This document shows positions 53,392 to 62,672 of a stretch of DNA of 64,000 nt, in pieces; position 1 is the stretch's first letter; each line of letters starts with the position of its first letter. The notes beneath the pieces were generated by a model that made no database searches, was not told where the DNA came from, and saw only the letters and a program-made list of their open reading frames with translations. Source of the DNA: JBKCUI01 sp052161605 (GTDB lineage Bacteria; Planctomycetota; Planctomycetia; Pirellulales; Pirellulaceae); the NCBI GenBank assembly GCA_052161605.1, contig CP197409.1; one strand, 5' to 3'. The position numbers and the translations under genes are program-made.

Positions 53392-54152
53392 CAATACTGT
53401 TCGGCACAAGAAATGCTGACTGTTGCACCCGATTTTAATTTCATTTTTTATGTAAAATTTACGAGTTTTGGCACAACTATTGCGCATGTGGTCTGACAAC
53501 TTTTCTTTCTGCCAAGTTGTCATTCACCCTTCGTTCGATCGTGCCAAGTAAGCAGCCAACGCGAAAAAGCCCAATGTCAAGAGCAAGGACATACAAGGGC
53601 TGAAGTACTTTGATATGCTGCTTCCACTGCTCGAGCGTCTGCATGACGATCATTGCAAACGGGACAAAGCAAACAATCGCGAATTGCATTTCGACATGTA
53701 CTGCATGCTTGCCTTGCTTTACATGTTCAACCCCACGGTCACGAGTTCGCGAGCCATTGCCCAGGCGAGCGAACTGGCCAAGGTGCAGAACATACTGCGC
53801 AATCATCGCATGCTTGTTGATCAATCTGTGGACGGGGCGAAAGCCGACGAAACGAACCTTCGAGATGATCAGCTACTACTTCATGGGTCTAGCGAGCGAA
53901 GCGGAACTGATCGCTCATCTTCAAAAGCTCAAGCGGCACGACGCGGCACGATCAGCGAACCAATAAAGATCGCTCAGGGAGCGTTGCATTCAATGCTCTT
54001 CTGCGTTGAGTGCTGCGCGCTCAGCGACTGAAACGCTTCGCAATCTCTCGATCGCCCACAGATCTGCCATCTCAGCCGGGCCCTCCTTCACCCCTCATGC
54101 CCCTCTGCCCCTGAGACAAATGGAGCAGCAAATCGAGTGCCGAACAGTATTG
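53392..54152 (+). mobile_element. Internally deleted IS4-type element
   Basis: Inverted ends CAATACTGTTCGGCAC (53392-53407) and GTGCCGAACAGTATTG (54137-54152), with a 9-bp direct repeat GGACGGGGG on each side (53383-53391, 54153-54161). Inside, LLPLLERLHDDHCKRDKAN, then HFDMYCMLALLYMFNP and FNPTVTSSRAIAQASELAKV is the N-terminus of a planctomycete IS4 transposase; after a frame change the C-terminus appears as YYFMGLASEAELIAHLQKLK. The middle, including the catalytic core, is gone. 761 bp: non-autonomous relic. Confidence 0.85.
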
Positions 54153-54204
54153 GGACGGGGGGATTTTTGTTTAGTCCCAAGAGTTCCTTCAATTAAGGTC
54201 CGAT

Positions 54205-54250
54205 GCGTGGATCACGCCGCACGGTCGCCGCGTACGATTGCGGGGAATAG
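54205..54250 (+). pseudogene. 3' end remnant of a module GT-C gene
   Basis: Matches the last 45 bp of the gene at 44705 (GCGTGGATCACGCCG... GATTGCGGGGAATAG) with one inserted base. Followed directly by repeat R4, just as the intact gene is followed by R3. Confidence 0.75.
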
Positions 54251-54284
54251 CCCGCCCAATGTCCCTCAGGCTTAGCAACCTATT

Positions 54285-54545
54285 CTGGAAACGCAGAGTC
54301 ACGGAGGTCGTAAAGGGCCTGGCTCAGAATATCTCATGTCGCCAATCTCCGTGCTCTCGGTACCTCCGTGTTTCAGAAAATTTCTCCCCAAGCCTACCCT
54401 CAAGAAACCCGTGGCGAATGGCGATTTTTCGGGGAAAATAACAGGCTTTCCGGAGGGGAGGGCAAGGAAGAAAGGAGGGCAAAGCGAAAAATCTCTCCAG
54501 AATTTCTGTCCGCATCGAGCAAAAAAGTTGCATTACACTGTAGCT
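54285..54545. repeat. Dispersed ~270-bp repeat, copy R4
   Basis: Shares TTCTGGAAACGCAGA, CTCGGTACCTCCGTGTTTC, GGGGAAAATAACAGGCTTT and GCATCGAGCAAAAAAGTTGC with R2. The 360 bp from here to the next start has no supported gene. Confidence 0.75.
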
Positions 54546-54909
54546 GATGAAGACGTATCGAATACGGACTAATTGTGGCTTCGAGCTTAAGCCGGGCCGC
54601 TAAAAATGCTAGCCAATTATAGTGGGATTCGAAATATCTCCTGGCTTTGTAACGACCGAAACCCGAATCAAGAAGCTCGAAGGAAACGCATTGAATGCTG
54701 CAAAAATCGTCGTCGGCCCGCGTTAAGCTCATTGACCTAATTATTTTGGACGCCTAGGATGACTTCACGCATATGCTCCAACAAGTATGTCCAAGATTCC
54801 TTTTGGCTAAACTACTTCGACACCATGCGACCCCTGACAGCGACCTGGGAATCGAACATCAATTCACACCTGTCAGACCCGCCGGTTGTCTAATCACCCC
54901 TGTTGTCCC

Positions 54910-55266
54910 ATGCATCGATTCCTAGTCATCTTGCTTGTAAGCTTGTTGGTTGTCGGTGGTGGCGTATTGATGCTACTTACCGAATCAGATTACGTTACGA
55001 TTCGAATCCCCGACAACATTATTTCAGTCGAAGAAAACTCCCAAACGTCCTTTGTGGTTGAAGTACGCTCAAATTGTAATTCTAATGCTGAAATCGTCAT
55101 GGCATCGACTTCGTGTTCTTGCATCGCGAAACCTAACTTTCCCGTACGACTTCGGTATGGCAACGTTGAGAAGTTAGAGTTTTCGATTGTTTCGGGACAA
55201 TGTAATCCTGATGAAATTTCTTCTGCGCGTATCCGTTTTTTCGGTCACTACGATGCAAAGCAATAG
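54910..55266 (+). CDS. Short DUF1573 protein, island E
   Basis: 118 residues from ATG 54910: one helix (3-22), then a single ASH-type domain with VMASTSCSCIAKPNFPVRL (CxC signature) and a last strand ARIRFFGHY. It lacks the second domain of its relatives and ends 15 residues after that strand, so it is either a natural single-domain form or the stump of a longer gene. The 194 bp after it show no continuation in any frame that I could recognise. Confidence 0.7.
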   Translation: MHRFLVILLVSLLVVGGGVLMLLTESDYVTIRIPDNIISVEENSQTSFVVEVRSNCNSNAEIVMASTSCSCIAKPNFPVRLRYGNVEKLEFSIVSGQCNPDEISSARIRFFGHYDAKQ

Positions 55267-55460
55267 TCAATGTGGCGGGCGTCTGCGTAAATTGACTCAC
55301 GCATTTGGGGCCAGGCTATGAAGGCGCCGTTTCCCCGTAACTATCTGGAGTCAAGAAGGTGTTCTTTTACCTTGATGTGGTTTCAGGAATTCCAACACGA
55401 CTGGTGCCAACGACACCAGCTCTTATTGCCAGTTTTACAAAGTTAGAACGACGATAAAGC

Positions 55461-56429
55461 ATGGACTATAGAAAGCAAAGTATGGGAGATAGATCAGCCA
55501 GTATCGTGGTACTGAAGTACGTTATGTTTTCGTCCGTTGTAATACTACACGGACCGTCGTGGGCGAAAGAGTTTGACATCGAGGCCTACGAACAAGCGCG
55601 TAAACACTCGATCTTTCCGCTAGAATATACAATGTCCGCCACCGAACTGACTACTCGTTCCAACGGAATCAAGATCGAGAATGCTGTCACTTATATAAGT
55701 AAGCACGGACGTAAGAGACTCAATTTGACGGTAGTTGATTCATCAAACGACCAAAGTCGAGTAGGATATTCTGTATCTGCGATCAAAACGGAATCAACCT
55801 ATGCTTCGGCTCAGCGTTTCCCAGACAAACCAGACTACTTTTTGGATCGTGTGACGAACAGCGGCGAAGATGCGGAACAGTCGTTTTCCTCCGTCCTACC
55901 AATATTTGCCCCCTATTTTATTGACAGAACTGATATACTAAAAATCCTTCAAGACGACCAAACGAGAATCTCCGATGCTCGTGAGGTAGACGTTGATGGA
56001 AGACGTCAAATTCAACTTCGTTGGTCAGAAATCCTGAATGACCCAGCAGGACCGGTCACTCGCGTTGGTGAAATGCTCTTGGATATCGAAAACTATATGG
56101 CTCTGACGCGGGCTGATTTTTCCATTGGACTCGTCGGGAAACCTCCCGTTCGAACACACTCAATTCGAATTGAATACCAAAAATCCAATGGGTTTTTCGT
56201 TCCCGGAATGCTGGAAGAACGAATCGTTTTCCTTTCTGAAAACGCATGGAAGGAAATACGGTTCGACAAGATACAGTTTGATACATCGCCCGTGAGCGAT
56301 GACGTCTTTGATCTTGCCAACATTGGATACAAGGATCCATCTCGTTCACTAAGTTTTAGACTGTGGATCTACTTTATCGGCTTCGCCTTGGTTTTCTTGC
56401 TGTTCGTGCTTCGTAAACGCCAAGCATAG
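55461..56429 (+). CDS. Anchored secreted protein (LolA-like), island E
   Basis: 322 residues: signal helix (about 17-35, ending PSWAKEF), beta-rich body with LEYTMSATELTTRSNG and VDGRRQIQLRWSEILND, then FDLANIGYKDPSRS, a C-terminal helix and tail LRKRQA. Same plan as in the other modules. It stands between a shortened DUF1573 gene and a GT-C remnant and has no peptide gene beside it, so island E looks reduced. Confidence 0.76.
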   Translation: MDYRKQSMGDRSASIVVLKYVMFSSVVILHGPSWAKEFDIEAYEQARKHSIFPLEYTMSATELTTRSNGIKIENAVTYISKHGRKRLNLTVVDSSNDQSRVGYSVSAIKTESTYASAQRFPDKPDYFLDRVTNSGEDAEQSFSSVLPIFAPYFIDRTDILKILQDDQTRISDAREVDVDGRRQIQLRWSEILNDPAGPVTRVGEMLLDIENYMALTRADFSIGLVGKPPVRTHSIRIEYQKSNGFFVPGMLEERIVFLSENAWKEIRFDKIQFDTSPVSDDVFDLANIGYKDPSRSLSFRLWIYFIGFALVFLLFVLRKRQA

Positions 56430-56500
56430 GCTGATCGAGTCTAAAAAGGTAGAAGAAAATGCGGTGTGCCTTGTAACCCTGTCGATGGTCATATCCCGGA

Positions 56501-56568
56501 TTTTGTATCATGCCGAGCCGGACAGGTGGATTACCCCGGATGTGGCTGTGGATGACTGCGAGGAATAG
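56501..56568 (+). pseudogene. 3' end remnant of a second module GT-C gene
   Basis: TTGTATCATGCCGAGCCG matches the 3' region of the gene at 44705, and the following ACAGGTGGATTACCCCGG...TGCGAGGAATAG matches its last codons (W-I-T-P-x-V-A-V-x-D-C-x-E, stop). The intervening ~80 bp are missing. It lies where the GT-C of island E is expected. Confidence 0.65.
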
Positions 56569-56575
56569 GGCGAGC

Positions 56576-59500
56576 CTAATCTGTTTGGGCTCCTTCTGTC
56601 GAGGGGAAACGAGATTCGTATGGCTCTACCATGACTCGGTTGTCCCGGCGGTAGAGGAAGAAGACTTGATTCTTGAGTTCGTCAGGCAAGGGTGCTGACG
56701 TTTCGCCGTTGGTCGGGATCCAGAATCCTGAACCCGTGCCTCCATTCTCAATATCGCCTTCATTCCAAGCATCCAAGAGAAAGGTCTTGCGCAATTCACC
56801 ATCCAAGTCCATGATCTCCAGAGAATCCGGTGTGATCGCCAACCAACCATCATCAATCGGTTTCACCGCATGACCTTCCATTAGCTTTATTATCCTTTGA
56901 TTTTGCTTCCAAGCACCTGAGTCAGTATCCATAATGGTTGCGAAGTTGCCACGGGTCATGATACTGATGTAACGCCCAGTCGAATGCCATTCGATTTCAG
57001 GGACCTCAGAAAACATTTTCCATTCAACACTTGGCTTGGTCGTAACATTCTCAATCCCGCTACCCGAGACCTGCCCCCAATTCCAGACCCGTATCACAAT
57101 GGAGTTCTCTCTGAAATTACCACCTGATGAGGTCATTATGCAAAAACGTTCTCCATCGGGTGACATGTTGAGTTTCCCTCTATCGACACGAGTAATAACA
57201 CTCTGGTCTACGAGGGAATCATCCTCAATTCGGAGTCTCATCAAGTCGGTTTCTATTTTGTCTGAAGTGCTTTTACTAAATAGTAAATAGTCGCCGAGTC
57301 CTTCTAAGAGAGTCCAGCCAGTCAGGTCTATATCTCCTTGCTCAATCTTCGTGATCTGTGCCAAAGATGGATCGATTTTGTATAGAGTAGTCGACTCGGA
57401 GGAGGCATCGGCAGGCACGGATCGCTTCTGGACACTGATTACGAATCCTCCGTTTACTACAGCTGAGATGACAACATCGCCTTCAGAATAAATGGGCTCT
57501 AAAGATTGTGGATCAAAACGAACTTCTCGCTCGGACTCTACATCATACAAGAATACAAAAGGCACCCAAACCACTTGTTGTGTAACTTTTACATCATCCC
57601 GATGTTTGGCACCAGTTATCAGTACGTGGCGACTGTCTTTGCCCCACCAAAGAGACAATGGGGACAGGGAAGAGTTTGCACGACCGAATACGGTACTAGG
57701 CACAACGGTACGGACTGGCCCTGAGAATATCAAGGTAGTATTTCCAGTGTCACAATTTTTCAACTGAACGGAGTGCAAAGGATTACTGGCGTCGGTTCCC
57801 CACAAAAATTGATATAGAAATCGTCCATTAGGGCTCAACCTATCTTTAGGTAACAGGGGCGATAATTGCAGAAATCGAAAGCTGTCATCGGAATTGTTTA
57901 TCATCCCGTCAATCCTAACCAACGTCGTTCCATTCCATTTTTGTTTCTCAGTTGCGGTTCGAACCGTTTCCGCGAACTCTCGCCGTGCCCTCTGTCTCGG
58001 ATCTTCAGAAACCTGGGTATACGTATCAAAGGCAAGTTGATTGCCATCCAGAATCCTTAAATTTTTTGGCCATTGCGAGGACATACCATGATCTAAATTC
58101 AATGGCGAACTTAGGGATTCATCCCTAGTCAACTTACCGAAAACGTTGGTGTTGGCTGCACGCCATCGATAGCCAATTTTTTCGTTGAAAATCGTTAAAC
58201 TCCCGTCTCTCTCCCACTTCATGGAACCTGAATCTAAAGGGGAGTCTGTCCCCCAGTCTATAATAGATTCCCTTTGATTTAAAAGTGACCTAATGGAATA
58301 TTTCTGCACGCTATTCACGAAGGCAATACGTTCGAATGTTGGATCGATCGTTGGATTAACTTTGATGGTTCGCGTTCTGGTTGGCCTGATATCCGGGATG
58401 GTCAACTCCGTACGCTGAAGCTCCGTACGCTGAAGCATTACCGGCTCATCCGTTTTCCATATCTCTAACATGTCACTATTGTTGGATACGACTCCGATTG
58501 CAGCGTCATCATGTCGCCATTGAACAGGACCTCTCGTTCGAATACTGGATACGAAATCACCGCGGTGAAGATCGTAAAGACTAACATTCTGACTCCCCAC
58601 CGACCTTACTGCCAAGAATCGCCCGTTTGGTGATATGCTAAAAATTGACATCGGACTTTCTGTATACTTCATGAGCACAGTCGTTTCGCCCGTGTCGATC
58701 CGTGAGGCGACCACATTGCCATCATGAATATGAATAATGCGATAGCCATGGTCCCAGACGATAGCGGATGATAATAAGGAAGACGTTGGTAGGGACCGTA
58801 CCAATTCAGCGCCGTTCACTCCCAGTCTCCATACATGGATTCGAAGTTGATTCGGCGAATTCTCCATTTTCACTTGCATATCTAGCTCTACATCACCCTC
58901 CCAGCATACGGTTGCGATCAGGTTGGGATGGCTCGTGTCGAAGCATATTCCACCCTTAATATTGTTGCGAAGTGGACCTTTCGAAGGTAACGCGTACTTC
59001 GGGACGCCCTTTGCATCAACAATCCACATGTGCTGATTGACGGCCATGAACAAGGAGCGATCACAATTTGGAATCCATTCGACATTCTGCGGAATACGAT
59101 CCAATGTCCAAGTCTCAATGTCCGGCAACTTGGTTGGGTTCGTGACATAAGAGGCAAAGGAAAATTTCTCCTTTGGCAAATGCTCCTCCAATGGTAGAGC
59201 AGGTAACGCTCCAAGGATCTCTCCAAAGCGATCTCGTACCTCGGGATCGTACGACTTGTCCACTATCTGATCACGTGGGATCGGTTTCAGATTGGGAATG
59301 AACGGATGGGATGATGCAACTTGTTGTGTCACCAGTTCCGATTCAGCGATTTGCTGTGAGCTCTCCTGCGTGACAGATTCAGGCTTGGGTTTCCACTGTA
59401 CGCTAAGAATGGTCTTTTCCCCGCGTCGAACGGCGATCGTCTGCGAGGAGAAGACCAAATCACTCGCCTCTTCGGTCATCTCCAATTGGTACACCCCACT

Positions 59501-60880
59501 CGGTAACGGACTGCTCCCGACGCGAATCGTATAAGTTCTATCGGTCAACGGGTCTCGGACGCTGACTTGCTCCCCTGCGATCTTGACTTCGATGTCGGGG
59601 TCGCTGGCCTCCACGACCAAGGTTCCTTTATCTCCCGATTGCCAAATCGCCAGGACGGCTAAGCACATTGCAAAGCCTCCCACAGCGGTTGCGATAAAAC
59701 GTCCCCACCGCCGATTGCCGGCTCCACTTGTGGATGGAGTTACCGTTGCTGTTGGCTCCAACCCATTGATGTTTTGCTCCGCCCCTTGTAACAATGTCAC
59801 CAGCTCGGCGGCGTTCTCAGGGCGTAGATTCGGATCTTTTTGCAACAAACGAAAAACGACCTGTCGCAATGGCTCAGAGATTTTCGCTTCGGGATCGAGT
59901 TGTTCAAAGTCGATCTCCTCCGAAGCCACCGACATCAAAGTAGAAAACAGATTGTTCTTTCGAAACGGGGAATCGCCGAGCAACATTTCGACCAGCACAA
60001 CTCCTACGCTGAACAAGTCACTGCGCCCGTCGAGCGGCTTGCCCGTTACCTGTTCCGGTGACATGTAGCTGGGGGTGCCAAGAACGGTTCCCTCGTGCGT
60101 GATCGGGGCCGCTTCCTCGAGCGTTCTAGCTAGGCCAAAATCGATGAGCTTCACATCGTCACTCGGAGAAACCCAAAGGTTGTCCGGTTTGATATCGCGA
60201 TGTAGTACCCCATTTTGGTGAGCGATATCGAGACCTTGAGCTATTTGGACGGCGATGCGAATCGCGCGCGTCGGCGATAGCGAACCTTCTCTAGATAAGA
60301 GGGTTCGCAGGGACTGTCCGTCCAAGAGAGGCATTACGTGATAGGGAAGATCGCGATGCACACCGAGATCCAGGATGGGCATAATCCGATCCGAGCTCAT
60401 CCTGGCGATCGCCAATGTTTCACGTTCGAATCGGGTTCGAGCTTCTAGATTCTTAGCCCGAGAGGGTTGCAAGAGTTTCAGGCAGACCTCGCGATTAAGT
60501 TCCGATTCCGTAGCGCGAAAGACCAGCCCCATCCCACCGCTGGCGAGATACTCTGTGATCAGATACATGCCGATGCGGCCAAGAAATTCGGTTGAGGGTG
60601 GTGGATCGAGTAGCGAACGTAGTTCCTCAGCGGACATATCGGGTCTGGGGACCATGCGTGCCAATTGTTCGGTTATGTGGCGGATCGCTTCCTCATCGTC
60701 CAGGCTGATCGAACTGGCTTCACGGAGCGAGGCAATGAGGGAGTCATCTGCCGTTTGGGATAGAGAGCCTTTATCCAGAGTCTCGGATTGACTCAGAATG
60801 GTCTCTGATTGGCGGGTTTCCTGCTCGTTAGCGGTGCCCTGAAGGAATTTGTCCAATGGTCCGGGGTTCATAGTCATCAT
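56576..60880 (-). CDS. Membrane Ser/Thr protein kinase with PEGA-like and propeller-like regions
   Basis: About 1434 residues from ATG 60880 (an upstream ATG at 60958 gives an atypical start). Hanks-type kinase domain at roughly 90-365: LASGGMGLVFRA loop, VCLKLLQP (catalytic Lys), VLHRDIKPDN, LIDFGLART and GTPSYMSPEQ, all complete. One helix near 395-415 (FIATAVGGFAMCLAVLAIW), then GTLVVEASDPDIEVKIAGE, a PEGA-like domain common in planctomycete kinases. The remaining ~900 residues are beta-rich repeats resembling WD40-type propellers. The partner ECF sigma gene at 61925 is normally adjacent in such loci; here a transposase lies between. Confidence 0.92.
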   Translation of the reverse strand: MMTMNPGPLDKFLQGTANEQETRQSETILSQSETLDKGSLSQTADDSLIASLREASSISLDDEEAIRHITEQLARMVPRPDMSAEELRSLLDPPPSTEFLGRIGMYLITEYLASGGMGLVFRATESELNREVCLKLLQPSRAKNLEARTRFERETLAIARMSSDRIMPILDLGVHRDLPYHVMPLLDGQSLRTLLSREGSLSPTRAIRIAVQIAQGLDIAHQNGVLHRDIKPDNLWVSPSDDVKLIDFGLARTLEEAAPITHEGTVLGTPSYMSPEQVTGKPLDGRSDLFSVGVVLVEMLLGDSPFRKNNLFSTLMSVASEEIDFEQLDPEAKISEPLRQVVFRLLQKDPNLRPENAAELVTLLQGAEQNINGLEPTATVTPSTSGAGNRRWGRFIATAVGGFAMCLAVLAIWQSGDKGTLVVEASDPDIEVKIAGEQVSVRDPLTDRTYTIRVGSSPLPSGVYQLEMTEEASDLVFSSQTIAVRRGEKTILSVQWKPKPESVTQESSQQIAESELVTQQVASSHPFIPNLKPIPRDQIVDKSYDPEVRDRFGEILGALPALPLEEHLPKEKFSFASYVTNPTKLPDIETWTLDRIPQNVEWIPNCDRSLFMAVNQHMWIVDAKGVPKYALPSKGPLRNNIKGGICFDTSHPNLIATVCWEGDVELDMQVKMENSPNQLRIHVWRLGVNGAELVRSLPTSSLLSSAIVWDHGYRIIHIHDGNVVASRIDTGETTVLMKYTESPMSIFSISPNGRFLAVRSVGSQNVSLYDLHRGDFVSSIRTRGPVQWRHDDAAIGVVSNNSDMLEIWKTDEPVMLQRTELQRTELTIPDIRPTRTRTIKVNPTIDPTFERIAFVNSVQKYSIRSLLNQRESIIDWGTDSPLDSGSMKWERDGSLTIFNEKIGYRWRAANTNVFGKLTRDESLSSPLNLDHGMSSQWPKNLRILDGNQLAFDTYTQVSEDPRQRARREFAETVRTATEKQKWNGTTLVRIDGMINNSDDSFRFLQLSPLLPKDRLSPNGRFLYQFLWGTDASNPLHSVQLKNCDTGNTTLIFSGPVRTVVPSTVFGRANSSLSPLSLWWGKDSRHVLITGAKHRDDVKVTQQVVWVPFVFLYDVESEREVRFDPQSLEPIYSEGDVVISAVVNGGFVISVQKRSVPADASSESTTLYKIDPSLAQITKIEQGDIDLTGWTLLEGLGDYLLFSKSTSDKIETDLMRLRIEDDSLVDQSVITRVDRGKLNMSPDGERFCIMTSSGGNFRENSIVIRVWNWGQVSGSGIENVTTKPSVEWKMFSEVPEIEWHSTGRYISIMTRGNFATIMDTDSGAWKQNQRIIKLMEGHAVKPIDDGWLAITPDSLEIMDLDGELRKTFLLDAWNEGDIENGGTGSGFWIPTNGETSAPLPDELKNQVFFLYRRDNRVMVEPYESRFPSTEGAQTD

Positions 60881-61021
60881 TATAGCTGGTGAATCGTAAG
60901 GTAGGTTTACTCTAAGATGCAGAAGCCGAAAAAACGAAACTCGGCGCTTCCCACACAAAGAAGACGAAGCTCAACGGCAAAACCTGTCACCAGAAACCCG
61001 AATTTTTCTCCTGCCCCTCCC

Positions 61022-61076
61022 GTAGTGGACGAGGCCACGAGTCCAGGCTGTTGTAGTGGACGAGGCCACGAGTCCA
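61022..61076. repeat. Two REP units, direct
   Basis: GTAGTGGACGAGGCCACGAG at 61022 and again at 61053, each with a GTGG/CCAC palindrome. They belong to the set flanking the REP-associated transposase. The gap 60881-61183 holds only these. Confidence 0.85.
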
Positions 61077-61164
61077 ATGCATTCGCAAACAACACGCGAT
61101 TCTAGAACGCAGCACATCGTTTCGCACTAATGAGATCCAGTCCGGGGGGAATCGCGGGGCGTAT

Positions 61165-61187
61165 GGCCTCGTTGCCTCGGCCACTAC
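61165..61187. repeat. REP unit, inverted, overlapping the transposase stop
   Basis: GGCCTCGTTGCCTCGGCCACTAC; read on the other strand its GTAG supplies the TAG stop codon of the transposase gene. Confidence 0.8.
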
Positions 61188-61750
61188 CCGTGCAATTGCT
61201 GAACACCGTGTTTTCGCAAATGGGCAATGATTTTGTCGAGACTATCTCGAAAGTTCGTGTCAAACGGTCTCAACTCGGGATACCCAGGAATGAGGCAGCT
61301 AGTGTATCGGTACTCCCGGTAGCCATTGAATTGCACTAAGTCAGCGCGTTCTGGATTACGTGCGATGTACTCGCAAATTTTTTCAAAAGCCTCCTCGCGG
61401 CGCTCCTCTTCCGTCAGCACGTGATCGTACGACTGATCCTGCAACGAAAAACCGATTCGATTCAAGGATTCATCACACCTTCCCCGAAAATACTTCATGC
61501 AGTTGAGTTGATCAGATCCATCTGCAAGCCCCATCCAAATCATGTGAATATGATCAGGCATGAGACAAAAGACTGGGCATGCGATACTGTAACGAAACAT
61601 GGAATGTGTGAGCAGCTCCCGAAATCGATAAAAGAACACCGGTGTCAACCACCCTTGTTTTCGATCCCGGATAGTCAGCGTCCAATGAACGATTGCGTTT
61701 CCAAGGTAGAACTCTCGCGGCAGTCGACTCAGATGTTCACGATTCGGCAT
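61184..61750 (-). CDS. REP-associated tyrosine transposase (RAYT)
   Basis: 188 residues from ATG 61750 (MPNREHLSRLPREFYLG). Y1/HUH nuclease: LMPDHIHMIWMG gives the His-x-His metal site (67-69) and EKICEYIARNPERADLV the catalytic Tyr128, with GYREYRYTSCLIPGYP near the end. RAYTs cut single-stranded REP hairpins and are thought to spread them. The frame is open to 61912, but that extension (MAEATRPG, VVAEATRP, LVASSTT) is translated REP sequence, not protein. It lies between an ECF sigma gene and the kinase gene. Confidence 0.9.
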   Translation of the reverse strand: MPNREHLSRLPREFYLGNAIVHWTLTIRDRKQGWLTPVFFYRFRELLTHSMFRYSIACPVFCLMPDHIHMIWMGLADGSDQLNCMKYFRGRCDESLNRIGFSLQDQSYDHVLTEEERREEAFEKICEYIARNPERADLVQFNGYREYRYTSCLIPGYPELRPFDTNFRDSLDKIIAHLRKHGVQQLHG

Positions 61751-61763
61751 TCCAACGCTCTCC

Positions 61764-61787
61764 GTAGTGGACGAGGCCACGAGGCCA
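61764..61787. repeat. REP unit
   Basis: GTAGTGGACGAGGCCACGAG followed by GCCA, 14 bp upstream of the transposase ATG; same orientation as the pair at 61022. Confidence 0.8.
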
Positions 61788-61861
61788 GTGGATTTAAGGG
61801 GTAAGACTATTCTAAAGCGTTGTGTAATGTTCTGCACTAATGGAATTCGGTTTGGCGTGTA

Positions 61862-61915
61862 TGGCCTCGTTGCCTCGGCCACTACGGAGCCAGGCCTCGT
61901 TGCCTCGGCCACTAC
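61862..61915. repeat. Two REP units, inverted
   Basis: GGCCTCGTTGCCTCGGCCAC occurs at 61863 and 61893, each followed by TACGG. Opposite orientation to the units at 61022 and 61764. They end 10 bp from the ECF sigma stop. Confidence 0.85.
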
Positions 61916-61924
61916 GGGAGCGCG

Positions 61925-62488
61925 TTAATCCCAGAGGCCTGAGAGCTCTTCGCGGAGTCGCTTGAGAACGCGACCACGCGCGAGATAGACGGCGTTCACC
62001 GTGATACCCAACTCTGTAGCAATATCTGCAGCGGAGCGTTCTGAAACTACGCTCTCCCAGCAAGCTCGCCAGGTGGTCTCAGCAAAGGAATCACGCATCA
62101 ATTGCAATGCTTGACGGGCGACAAAAGCTCGATATTCCTGATCCGATAGTATCGCTGCTGGATCGTCTATTTCCAGTTCTTGTAGCTCACCCGTACGAGC
62201 TTCCGTCGCTCGGCTCAGCTTACGGATGTGATCGCGACATTTATTAAAGGTGACAGTTCGTAGCCAATTGCGAAAGCTCTTGGGGCGATCATGTGCCAAC
62301 CAAGACGATCGATCGAAAAGCACTAGAAAAATGTTCTGATAAACATCGAACCGTTGATGAGTCTCGATGCCCAGCCGCTTTATCCAATGCAAAAGCAGAG
62401 GGGTGTACAACCGAACAAAGCGTTCCCAGGCTTCTGAGTCCTCCGCCGTTCGTAAGCGGACGAGCAAGCTGGATTGAGTGGTAAACAT
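61925..62488 (-). CDS. ECF-type sigma factor, kinase-linked class
   Basis: 187 residues from ATG 62488 (MFTTQSSLLVRLRTAED). Region 2: DSEAWERFVRLYTPLLLHW and FDVYQNIFLVLFDR; the RPKSFRNWLRTVTFNKCRDH segment is typical of the planctomycete ECF class paired with large Ser/Thr kinases. Region 4: SAADIATELGITVNAVYLARGRV. The kinase gene downstream probably controls it by phosphorylation, as proposed for such pairs. An upstream in-frame start at 62527 is possible. Confidence 0.9.
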   Translation of the reverse strand: MFTTQSSLLVRLRTAEDSEAWERFVRLYTPLLLHWIKRLGIETHQRFDVYQNIFLVLFDRSSWLAHDRPKSFRNWLRTVTFNKCRDHIRKLSRATEARTGELQELEIDDPAAILSDQEYRAFVARQALQLMRDSFAETTWRACWESVVSERSAADIATELGITVNAVYLARGRVLKRLREELSGLWD

Positions 62489-62620
62489 GGTATTGCCCGG
62501 ATTCGTGTTTCTGGAAGCTAGAATCATAGGCTAGCCAAGTACGCCACACAACAAACCAAACTTTTGGTTCAATACAAGTCGAACCTCTTAGACGAACAAG
62601 CTGGTTGAGAACTACCGGTT

Positions 62621-62672
62621 GTGAAATTGCTAGAATTTCCGAGCTGCCGGGGATTCTGGTGAATTCCTCTAC
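62621..62672. repeat. Decayed hairpin repeat related to 24155
   Basis: GTGAAATTGCTAGAATTTCC and GGATTCTGGTGAATTCCTC form imperfect arms related to the element at 24155-24211. Lies in the 417-bp gap upstream of the sigma gene. Confidence 0.4.

Noticed and set aside
61751..61912. N-terminal extension of the REP transposase (MAEATRPG...)
   Set aside because: It is translated REP repeat; the family begins at MPNREH.
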